Part shown: piece after piece, positions 24,438 to 34,656 of the stretch | Layout of the letters: each line of letters opens with the position of its first letter | How positions within the stretch are numbered: position 1 is the first letter of the stretch | From: Guillardia theta CCMP2712 | Taxonomy: Eukaryota > Cryptophyceae > Pyrenomonadales > Geminigeraceae | DNA length: 64,000 bases | Assembly (NCBI RefSeq): GCF_000315625.1 | Contig: NW_005434648.1 | Span: 126,320-190,319 of the forward strand | Reading direction: 5' to 3' | Notes under the pieces: model-generated | The model's database searches: none | What the model saw: the letters and a program-made list of their open reading frames with translations, nothing else | Told to the model about the DNA's origin: nothing | Made by a program: the position numbers and the translations under genes

Positions 24438-27400
24438 ATGCCGACGCGGGTGTTCGTGCATGTCCTGCAGGCTCGTTCGCTGCCGGTGATGGACCGAGCG
24501 ACTGGCCTGTGCGACGCCTACGTGAAGCCGCAGCTGAAGGGCGTGACCTTCGAGCCTGTGCAGACTCAGACCGCGAGGAAGACTCTGAGCCCCGTCTGGA
24601 ACGAGCAGCTCAAGTGTGATGTGACCGACGACTGCCTTCTGCAGGATGAGCCTCTCCAGCTTAGGATCTTCGACTACGACGTTCTCTCTGCCGATGACGT
24701 GATTGGAACGGTATACGTCCACTGCAGCAGCCTGTACGAGGGAGACAAGGTCAGCATCAATGCCAACAGGTCGGAGGATCATCAAAAGCGGCAGATCTAT
24801 GGATGGTTCCCCATCTACGACACGCTGAGAGGGATCTGCGGAGAGTTGCAGGTCAAGGTCTATATTCAGCACATCATGGACTTCAACCCTGTTGAGGACT
24901 CCTCTGTGGGAATTTCCGTCTTGTCTGCATCCGTACCCCCAGAAAGTTTTTACGTGGCTGGAATCCATGGGCTCGTGGACGAGCTTCTTGTGGAGGATGA
25001 TCCGGAATACAACTGGCAGGACAACTTCAGATCGTCGAGATCTTCCAATGATGCGAGGCAGGTCAGTGTCGACTATCTTTGGTCGCTGTGATTAGCCCTG
25101 ATGTTTCTTCCTCCTGCCAGTTGTTGATGCTTGTGATGGACGGGCGACTTCGCCGCCAGATTGGGCGCAAGGTGACAGACTGCGGAGGGAATGCATTGTT
25201 GGGCTATCAGGCACATTTTGACCTCGAAGACAACTTCATCATCGCACGCGGCATCGGCACTGCCGTGACGTTAGAGCGGAGGGACACGGGACAAATGAAC
25301 CACAGCTTTTCTACCGGACACGCTGGAACCACAAACACTCTGGCGTCCTTGAACAACTCGCTGCCCTCCAGCACCGTCGCTCCTCCGAGCAGCGCTGCGG
25401 CTGTCGGCAATGGCTCCGATCCTGTGAGCGCATCACCGCTGGTTGTTGACGTGGAGAATCATCCAGCGATAGGCACCTTGCAACAGCTCTCGTTGGAAGA
25501 TGTTCCCAAGTTTCAAGAGAACGCTTCCCCTTCTGTCCGATTCATCCCAGCAGACAATGTCTTGCCATCGTTGAAAGAGCTAGAGCCTCTTCCGCAAGCA
25601 CAACTGAGGACGTTGCATCGGAGCAAACGCGAGCACTTCAGGGCCAACCTAAGGCTACAAGACATTGAGCTGTTCAGTTTGCAAGTGATCGCTGAGCCGT
25701 CACCTTGTTGTTGACCACTGAATTTCTTGCAGGAGTTCCCTTCAGGAACTGTCTGCTTCATCGGTGGGATGGTAGCTGCTAGATCTGTCAAGGTAGATAC
25801 AGATTCTTGTTGATCCTGCAGTCGATCGCATTTTTTGTATCTTGACTAGTGGAACGCTGAAAGGTGGTTGGACAAGCTGGGAATCAAGAAAAGGTTGTTG
25901 TTACGCGCGATGCATGGTGGAATGAGCTTAGAGAAGAGATCAAGGCGCATGCCAGGTGGAAGGAGGAGAAAGAAAGGATTGAAGAAAACAACTCACATGA
26001 TCTCCCAGGTCACTGGATTGTTGCCATGTCATCGGCTATACAGAAACAACCACCATCACTGAGGAAGGCGTCTGTGTTCTATCTGCGGCAGGTACAGCAG
26101 CGATCCTAGACACAGGCATCTCCGGATCGCGAAAACCAAATTTCAACGTGGTAGATGAACAATACGAGCTGACGAGAATGATGCGATCTGATCATTGGCC
26201 ATAAAGGGGACTCTTAGCCCAAGAGAAGAGACTCCGAATATCCCTGACATGAGGTTGCAAGTTGCTACTCAGTGCTTGGGGTGATTGACATGTCGCAGTG
26301 GCCATCGGGCGTCTTCGTGCTCTCTTTGCCACATCCCGTATTCTCACAGAAGCCCTCCATTCTCGATGAGGCTTGTACTCTGCAATATCTGTGGGAGGTA
26401 TTAATGCTGCATGTGCACCTCCTGTACTGATTTGACGTGAAGGAAATATGTTCCTGATGTCATGCTGTGTACGGTAGAACTGCCCGAAGAACTCGAAGTT
26501 CAGGTGGGTCTTGCCCGTCTGACTTGAATCGATTATTTCGTTTCTCCTTTTAACTCCTTTCATTGTCACTTTCTTCTTCATTGTAATTGCTCTGGGCTCA
26601 TGCATTGTCTCAGGGACGTGGCGAAATGCTGGAGGTGCATGTTTGTCGGTCGATATCGGGGGAGAGGAGGGTAGGATTAGTCAGTTTTCTTGAGCTCAGC
26701 TGAATTCTGTCACAGGGGGTGGAAATTAATGCCTCCAGAGTTAGCGAGCTCATGCCCTTCCTGGAGTATGATGTACATAAGCAGGTGTTCTCTCTTCTTC
26801 CTTTCCCACCTGAGCACTATCCGATAAAAATTCAAAATCTCTTCTGAAGCAATGTTTGTTTCTCAGATCATGTCGAAACTCAAGATTAGAGCTCACAACG
26901 CGGTGTTTGCTCTTCGTCTACAGGTAGGCGTGCATTGGTAATGCGTCGAACTTACATTCTATCAGCTCTGCATCAGTGAAGGCTTGATTGCTTGCATGGC
27001 GACGGGAACCTCCGTACGTGTTTCCCGCGATATTTCATCCGTCTTTTGACAGTTTTTGCAGGTGCTGCTTGGAGCTTTGCCCATCCCTCAACCTCTCATG
27101 ATCTCCAGAGCAGACAGAGATGGATCCCTCGGACCGGGAAATGCAGCGCACAGAAGGGTGAGGAGAAAGAAACCATACATCCTGTAACCTCTTACTTACA
27201 TTATCAGCTCACCTTGATATCTCGTCTTGTGGAGCTTTCGGATTCGAATCGAGCTCAAGTGACTTGGCTTGCCCGATATCAGTTGGTTCATTGACGCTCA
27301 TGTCAGGCTTACAAATTGCGCGAGTCTTTGAGATCAGATACGGCTGACATTTCGGGTCTCCTCTCCATCTTGCTCTTGATTGTCCTCCTCACCCCTCATC

Positions 27401-29102
27401 GCTCAACTCCTCTCTTCTATTCCCATGCCTGCCATCTCTTTTCCTTTCCTCACTTGTGGTGGTGTATCCTCCAGACTCAGATAGCTCGGACTCTTCCTCT
27501 TCCTCCTCAGATGATAGTCAAGACAACGCTGTACCCACGCTTCCTCTCCTGCAATGTTGTGTGACATCTATTAGGCCAAACCCGCATACGTGTTAGAGAT
27601 CGACGACGACCAAGTGAGGCTGAGTCATTGAGATGTGATGTGGTGTGAGGAAGCTGTGTAGGGAGAAAATGACATCGTTGGACTTCTCGACGAGTCTTCC
27701 GGTTTCTGCCTTGGTAGGCTCTCCCTTTCACCTTCTCCTCCACCCTCGACCCTGACTGGTTTAACCTCCAGGCGTTTGTACCACTGGAAGGTTGCCAACG
27801 CCAATGCAAGTGAGGATCATCCCGCCGACCCTTCTCTTGCCCCCCCTCTGCTTGCTGATGCTGTGCCGTCACATCTCGGTGCTAACGGCAAGGTCACAGA
27901 ATCCCCTCGCCCAGCTCAAGAACATTCAGCTCCTCTCCTACTTCCGTCGCGTCTCTCTCTCTGTTGACTCCAAAGCGCTCGGCCCTATCCTCTCCGGTGA
28001 ACCAACAGGCGCGAGGAGGAAGAAGAAGACATGCTGACATCGTCCTGCAGCCATCATTCAGGAGATGCTCTTCGCGCTCTCTTTTCGCCTGAGGGCTTGT
28101 CTCGACCCGTGCCTCTTGTGCGGCCTCAAGACTTACCTCTCCTTCCCCGACGACAACATGCTCCAGCTTGGCATGGTGGCCATGGCCGTAGCACAGGACA
28201 GCAGTTCTCGGGCGGACGTGACCTCGACATCTCCAGGGCCTCGCTCCGATGCTCCTGCTGGTGAGTTTTCTCCGTCACTTCCCCCCCTCAGCTTGCAAAC
28301 TTACTTGCCAGCAGCGGAGGCGGACGAGGCTTCTCCCTCCTGGCATGACAGTGAGAATACTCCGAAGATAGAGCTCACCCCTCTGTCTTACATTCCCGGG
28401 GCTCGCGTCCTCGTTCATATCGACAGGGTATCCAATACCTCCGCACCTGCGCTCCTCTTTTCCCTCCTCCCCTCCACCTCCTGGCTTCATGCTTCATCTC
28501 CTCCTGCTCTTCCCTTTCCCGACGTTGCCCTTTATTTGCGTCTCCTCCTTCTGCTGCTCCACTTCGGCCCTTCGCCAATCCCCGCTCTTCTCATCAACCA
28601 CCAGGTGATGGTCTGCATGATCCGGGAGGTCCTCAAGGCGAGCGAGGAGGGGAACATGTCAGTGTGGACTCACAAGCTGCTCATGGAAGGACAGTCAATG
28701 TGCGTCCGAGCATTCGCCGCCTCCTCCTCATGACCTGGCAGGTGCACCGCGCAGGCGTCGGCGATGGGAGGGAATGCTGTGCTGCAGTACAACGTGCAGC
28801 AGATGACCATCAACAACATGTCACACAAGATGAGGGTGAGCGATGGGATCATACTCTCCTCTTCCTCCTCTTCCTCCTCTTCCTGCTTGCTCTTCCGTCC
28901 TCTGGCTCGTTGCTCTTCTCTCCTATAGCTCCTTGCATCTACTCTGCCTTCTACATTCGTCTCGCCAGCTCCTCATGGGTCTCAGGCTCAGCCCCTCCTG
29001 ACCGTCCTCGCGCAGGTCTATAGCGTGCTGATGATCACTGGGGACGCGGTGAAGGTGGAGTACGACGGCAGCAACAGGGGGGGGCGCCATCTGATCAAGT
29101 GA
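24438..29102 (+). CDS. C2CD5: C2 domain-containing protein 5 (C2CD5/CDP138) orthologue
   Basis: The animal protein is a Ca2+/phospholipid-binding C2 protein acting in vesicle traffic, including insulin-stimulated GLUT4 delivery. The start MPTRVFVHVLQARSLPVMDR aligns with the animal N-terminus. The C2 domain follows: TLSPVWNEQLKCDV, LQDEPLQLRIFDYDVLSADD and YGWFPIYDTLRGICGELQVK. Downstream landmarks appear in family order: GLVDELLVEDDPEYNWQDNF, SSNDARQ, RQIGRKVTDCGGNALLGYQA, FPSGTVCFIGGMVAARSVK, TRDAWWNELREEIKAHAR, CHVIGYTETTTITEEGVCVL, a zinc-type CSLCHIPY plus LVLCNICG, YVPDVMLCTVELPEELEV, MPFLEYDVHKQ, MSKLKIRAHNAVFALRLQ, YVLEIDDDQ, LTPLSYIPGARVLVHIDR, SAMGGNAVLQYNVQQM and VLMITGDAVKVEYDG. 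It ends RGGRHLIK then stop at 29102. There are many short introns and exon borders are approximate. Family assignment is very strong. Confidence 0.93.
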
Positions 29103-29381
29103 GGAAGTGAAACTGCTCGAGCTCGGCAGTGTTGGGATGTTCGAGGGCGAGGAGCCGAGCGGGGTGCACGCAGGTGCTGCAGGCAGGACGGAGAGGGACG
29201 TTGGGACGGGGACGACGGGGGTTGCGGAGGAGGGGGAGGGGCTGTGAGAAGTGACGGAAGAACGCTGGGAATAAAGCCATGGAGGAGGCATGACCTGTGA
29301 GGGGCGGAAGAGAGGTGGAAGAGGATAAACGAGGATGAATTGGCGGTATTGCGTCAGTTAGTCGCGCACGTTCCAAGTCTT
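29103..29381. other. Short convergent spacer
   Basis: It lies between the stop of the C2CD5 gene and the stop of the minus-strand gene. It must hold both 3' ends. No gene or repeat is seen. Confidence 0.5.
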
Positions 29382-31557
29382 TCATTCCCTCTCAGCCCTT
29401 ACCCCCAGAAGGGACGCATCTCTCGACCTCCAACCCCCTTCGCCAGCTCCAGCTCCAGCTCCAGCTCCAGCTCCAGCTCCAGCTCCCTCTATCCCTGCGT
29501 ATCTGCTGCCCTCCGACGAAAGCGGGATTCTCCTCCACTTTTCGAAGATCATCGACGTCCGCGGCGAGCTGAAAGCTCTCTGCACTCCTAGAAACTTCTC
29601 CTCCTCCTCCCACACCAGCTTGTCAAAAGCAGTCCACGCCTTCCCTAAGAGCCCCCGGTGGTACCGCTCGAGAAATGGAACATCCTCCCTCCCTGCCTCC
29701 TCCTCCTCGTCGTCGTCCTCCTTCCTCTCCTCCTCAAGGAGCGGAAGGTCGAAATCATGCTCGTCTATGTCCTGCATCGCTGCAAAGTCCTGCTGGAACC
29801 AAACACCCTTCCCCTCCTCAGCTGGACACCCCCTGGGACCCCAAGAGTTCTCGAGAGTGTTCATCGTTCCCAGCTGCTGGTCAGCAAGTTCCCGTTGAGA
29901 GATCTCTCCTTCTCGTTCGATCCTCTCCTCTTCTCCTCCATCTCTGCCCAGCTCTCCTGCACCGCTCGGGCTGTGCGCTGCTGACGGCAGGGAGGATGGG
30001 AAGCATTGCGGAGGATGGGGTGAATCGACGGTCTTTCCCCACTGCGTGCTGGGAGTCCTGTAAGAGAAGAAGGTCCTCCCTCCCCGGTCTTCGAGGACGA
30101 CTCCCTTGCGGAAGAGATCTTGGCGGATGCGATCGGCTGTGCCGAAGTCTCGCTGCTTCCTCGCAGCCTGTCGACGGCGAATCTGCTCAAGGATCTCTCC
30201 TCTGGTCAGGTGACGCTCCTGCTCCCCTCCTCTCAACGATGACTGGTCATTCTGCCTCGGGGGAGCATGAGAGGGACTGGAGAGGGAAGGCGAGGAGTGA
30301 GGAGCAGCAAGGGGAGAGTGTGACGGAGGACGATGAACGGGTTGAGCTGGAGGAGATAAGGAAGGAGAAGGCTGGGTATGATGAGGAGGAGGCTGCGAGA
30401 TAGAAGGAGGAGCAGGTGCAGGAGGAGGCTTGAAAGAAGGAGGAGGAGGAGGCTTAGAAGAATGAGCAGAGAGCTGCCGTGGCGGCTCGTTGTATGCTGG
30501 CAGTGCAGAGCAACGTGGACCTTCCGTGTTCGGGTTCTCGTTTTGAGCTTCTGCCCCTCCAGGTTCCATGTAAGACTCACTCCTCGTCTCCTGCAGGCCC
30601 ACAGATCATCACAAGGGAGAGGGGGAGGGGAGGAAGGAGAGGCGAAAGGGAGGGTGAGGTGGAGAAAGGTGGGGGAGGGTGAGGCAGAGAGGAGGGAGAG
30701 AAGGACAAGGACGATTCAGAGCAGAAGAGAGGGGATGCTCACTCTTTCCACTTGTTGCCTCTGCCCATGGATGTTTCCTGACTTCCTCGCGTCGGAAGAG
30801 GACGGGGAGGAGCTGGAATCCTTTTGCTTCCTCTGTATCCCATCAATTACTTGCGGAGCACTGCCAACAGGAGCAGAAGACGGTTCGAGCCGCCCGAGCG
30901 TTTCAAGGTAAGGGAGGTCAGGGAGGAGAATACAGTTCGCCTTGGGGGGAGCAGGGCGGGCCGGGGACTCCTGCGTCGTCCTGATAGACCTTGAGCCCTT
31001 GACGAACGCGCACCCCTCATCGAATAAGTCCTCTTGCCCCGCGTCCTCCTCCTGCCTCTCCTCCCTCCTCCGCTGCCGCTGGAGAGCTTTCTTCTCTGCC
31101 TTCCTTGCCTTCTGGGTCTCCTGTTTCCTCTGCTCTTTGAGGACCTTCTTCTGTGACTTAGTCAGCTTCTTCTTCCCTTCCTCCGCTGCCTCCGCTTCCG
31201 CCGGCGGAGAAGAATTTTGACTCTCCTCCTCCCTCGCACTCTGCTCCTTCTGTGAGTCCTTGGCAACGTCCCTTGCAGCTAGACAAGACTGTGAGGCAGC
31301 AAAGAGAAGAGCTCTAGGGATCTACCTTTGCTTCCCGTCCTCTTCGTCTCCTCCTCCTCCTGCAGCAGCTCTTCCATGGCTCTGTCCGCCCTCCTTCTGG
31401 CTTCGCTCTCGTTCTCTTCAGCTGCCCTCTTGCTCGCTTTCCTGTCCTCCTTCCTCGCCTCGTGGACCATCCTCAGCCTCTTCAACTCTCTCAGTCTCTT
31501 GAGGTCGTTCAGGACCCTCTCAAGAGGCTCTCCAACACCTGACAGACAAATAACACA

Positions 31558-31588
<31 letters not shown>

Positions 31589-32478
31589 GTCCTGCTGTCC
31601 TGCTCTACTCTTCTTCCTAATCATCATCATCATGATCATCATCATGATCTCCATCATGATCTCCATCATCCTCCTCCTCATCATCATCATCATCTCCATC
31701 ATCCTCATCCTCCTCATCATCATCAGCAGCAGCACCACCACCATTTCTATCATCACCATCACCATCAAGATATGCCACTGCTCACCGGCTTTGGCATCCT
31801 CAAACCTCCTCCTGAGCTCCTCGTCTTCCATCAGCTCCTCTTCGATGTCTTGATCAGTAGCTTGATGTGATCCCTTCGGTCTCATCATCTTCTCATAGTT
31901 GTAGATCCTCTGCAAGGTTGTCTTCCAGTCTCTACTCCCCGAGCCCTGCAGAAATGGTTTAGGGCAAGGCCAGGGTGAGATTTCAACTTTACGTCTGAAG
32001 AGAGGTCGAAATCCCTGGAGTGCTTCGAGCACAGGTATGTGTATTCCTCCTGCCATGAGCAGATGAGTGTGAAAGTGGAGTACATGCTGTTCACTTCAAC
32101 CAGCATCGCGGCGTTGAGCAAATCGTGGAGGTAGCCTGGGCCGTACTGGACCTCGTCGTCTCCCTCGCTCTCGCTAGTATCCAAGTCCTTGCAACAAGGC
32201 GAAACCCGAGAGTAGCAGAGGATGAGCTCTCTGAGCTCGGCGAAACGAGGATGCGTCGGCAGGGGCAAGGGACAGAGCTCAAGTACCTTCCTGCAGAACT
32301 TCCTCCGGGTGTGGATATCGTGACTGTCCTCTCCCTCGTTCTCCTCCCACGTCTCGCCGACCTCCCCTGCGTCTCCTCTCCGCATGCCGCTGTCTCCTCC
32401 CTTGCCCTTGCCCTTGCCCTTGCCCTTCCTCGGCTCCTCCCCGAGCACGCGACGCGCCTCTGCCCGGGATCGTACCAT
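29382..32478 (-). CDS. Basic, proline-rich hypothetical protein with a CysRS-tail-like helix pair
   Basis: The probable start (32478) reads MVRSRAEARRVLGEE, then a (GK)n run, RKFCRKVLELCPLPLPTHPR, FAELRELILCYSRVSPCCKD and GPGYLHDLLNAAMLVEVNSM. Later exons give DWKTTLQRIYNYEKMMRPKG, QDIEEELMEDEELRRRFEDA, LKRLRELKRLRMVHEARKED and a Lys-rich helix KKKLTKSQKKVLKEQRKQ. A proline-rich linker leads to EILEQIRRRQAARKQRDFGT and ADRIRQDLFRKGVVLEDRGG. That last segment strongly resembles the extreme C-terminus of cysteinyl-tRNA synthetases, but no catalytic domain (HIGH, KMSKS) is present. The C-terminus has an acidic patch and an Ala-Gly repeat encoded by (GCTGGA)n. The function is unknown and the middle exons are approximate. 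Confidence 0.6.
29440..29488 (+). repeat. (CAGCTC)n hexanucleotide repeat, coding on the minus strand
   Basis: About eight AGCTCC units are translated on the minus strand as Ala-Gly repeats near the C-terminus of the proline-rich protein. It is the clearest coding microsatellite in the window. Confidence 0.8.
31556..31775 (-). repeat. Intron with (GATGAT/GGAGAT)n and (GAGCAG)n repeats
   Basis: On the gene-sense strand this intron, between the exon ending FEDAKA and the one starting VGEPLERVL, contains ATGATGATGGAGATGATG-type units followed by GAGCAG units. A GTGAGC donor and a TGTCAG acceptor flank it. Confidence 0.8.
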
Positions 32479-33665
32479 GGCGGCCTATGATGACCACATC
32501 CCCGCTCTGCAGAAAAAAAGTTTTTTACAAGAATTTTTTTATTTTTACCCTCATCCCTCCCATTACCCGACATCACCCTACCCCCTTCCGGACTCCTACC
32601 CTACCCCACTCGTTTCTCGCACCCCGCCCCCCTGCCCCCCACCGGGTCATATGTGTTCCGGAATTGTACCCACCCCCTTTTGTATCTCTTGATTTCCTCC
32701 ATTACCCCCAGATCTCCATCAATCTGTGGGAACATGAGGGTACTGAATGCGATGTACCCCCACCCTCTTACAGGCCAGGCGCCGAAGGGACAACATGTAC
32801 ATCAGGGGTGGGTGGTCAATAAGGCTCCCTCATGAGGGTAGTGGATGTTTTTTGAGAGGACCAGCAGGAAAAGGGGGGTAGTGAATGGGAAATTGGGGGG
32901 TACAAGATAGGGAGGGAAAGTGAGATATAGAGGTGGGTAGGTCTTGGCCTTTCGAGTGGACAATGCGCACACTACTCAACGTAAGTGGCGGAGGAGGAGG
33001 AGGAGGGGAGGAGCGAGGAGCGAGGAGCGAGGAGCGAGGAGCGAGGAGGAGGGGAGGAGCGAGGAGCGAAGAGGGGAGGAGGAGGGGAGGAGCGAGGAGC
33101 AAGGAGGAGGGGAGGAGCGAGGAGCGAGGAGGGAAGTGAGAAATGAGAGGAACGAAACTCAAGAGCTATTTAGAGCGATCGGTGGCGAAGAATGATCCAC
33201 AGAATGCTGCGATGCCAATGGCTGCCTGGGATTTAGAAATTGATGGGTAGATGAGGTGTAGGTGAAGTGAATGGAAAGCAGAGGTGGATGAAGGTTGTTA
33301 TGTAGGAGAGTTCATAAATAGAGGACGACTCCCAGCAGAGAACTTGTTTTGACAGATAAGCGCTGTCACGCGTACAGAACAGAGCCAGAATGAAGGTTGG
33401 CTTGGCACTAGAGGAAACTTGGATCAGGGAAGATTGTAGCAGAAAAAATTGACTAAATGAGGAGTCGGGGAATGAAATCATAGGCAAGTAGTAAGCAGAA
33501 TGTGAAGAGGAAGGAGGTAGGAAGTCAAGTGCAAGAGTGCCAGGGATGTACACAGGCTCGAAATTGGAGTGTGGAAGTGAACGAGAGCGTCGTTAAGAGT
33601 GCTTGGATATGCGGGGGTAGCATGCATGTGTGCCATTGACGGCTCGTGTTTCAGCTTACCTTCCA
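32479..33665. other. Intergenic region with ACCCC/GGGGT islands and a GGAGCGA heptamer repeat
   Basis: The stretch 32540-32800 is rich in TACCCC, ACCCCCA and CCCCACC. The stretch 32860-32945 is rich in GGGGG, GGTAG and TGGGTAGG. From about 32990 to 33133 it is a degenerate tandem array of GGAGCGA and GGAGGA units. The stretch 33160-33660 is ordinary sequence with no convincing exon. The array reads open in several frames but looks noncoding. Confidence 0.6.
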
Positions 33666-34086
33666 ATGGGCTGCGGCAACTACTCCGGCTTCGGTGACGG
33701 AGGCGCATGGGACAGCGAGGGTGTCGGTGACAACACCCCCCTCGAGGTTCTCCACCCCTGTAAGTCCCTGAAAGAGGCTGCTGTTCCTTGCCTCTCCTGA
33801 CCGTGTGCTGGGCAGACGAGGCCATCGCCACCGCCCGGATTGGTTGCCACCTTCCAGTAAGGATTGAAGTGAAGGGATCAGCCAGGGGATGTGCGACTGA
33901 TGGAAGGAACTTCTGACTTATAAGTCTACTCGCCTTGTCCTTGTAATACATCGCATGCTTCGGAACTTTCTGTCTCATGATTGACGTCGATGACAACTTG
34001 TGCTTGCTCTCCTTGTGGAGTTCTCTACATCCAACCAGCGGATGGCCCAGAATCTTTTGAGCCGGGAAGATCCTGGGAGGGCATGA
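33666..34086 (+). CDS. Possible small three-exon gene (60 residues)
   Basis: Function is not recognised. ATG at 33666 opens exon 1 (to 33759), which ends at a GTAAGT donor. Exon 2 (33816-33856) lies between GGGCAG and GTAAGG. Exon 3 (34039-34086) follows AACCAG and ends TGA. All phases agree. The product starts MGCGNYSGFGDGGAW and ends LLSREDPGRA. The MGC start could be myristoylated and palmitoylated. Support is only splice-site quality and frame continuity, and it could instead be the 3' end of a longer gene whose earlier exons I cannot see. Confidence 0.35.
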
Positions 34087-34253
34087 CGGGTTCCTCTATA
34101 ACAAGTAGAAGCCGTCGATGTGGAGAAGATACATAACTTTAACAGTTCACGGAGAATTCAATCACATCTAAAGGCTGACATCATAACTCATTACTAGTAC
34201 GCAGTTCGGAGTTGAAAGAAGCTACAACAAAGCTTCCAAGAATCTTTCCTGCC

Positions 34254-34589
34254 TCATATTGGTGGCAGGAGCTGAAAGCTGCTGTAATCCTTCATGCCTG
34301 GTAAATCATCGCCCCTCCCATGACCCCCAGGTTGTTTCGCAGGAGAAGGGAGCGAAGGAAGAAGCTTCATTGATTTCATCCCTCCATTCCCCTGACTTCT
34401 AATATCGTCGCCCTCTTTCAGAGGATGTTTCTCCTGTCCAACTGCGTCATTGCGACCCTCCTTCTCTACCACAAAATTTCTCCTGATCATTATCATCCTC
34501 ATCCTCATCATTTCCATCATCCTCATCATCTCCATCATCATCATCATCTCCATCATCATCTTCATCATCATCTCCATCATCATCATCAT

Positions 34590-34656
<67 letters not shown>

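Noticed and set aside
29382-32478. Cysteinyl-tRNA synthetase
   Set aside because: Only the extreme C-terminal helices match; no catalytic motifs are encoded.
33478-33996. 172-residue minus-strand frame
   Set aside because: It has no recognisable domain and overlaps the plus-strand exons with better splice signals; evidence is insufficient for either a gene or a longer chain.
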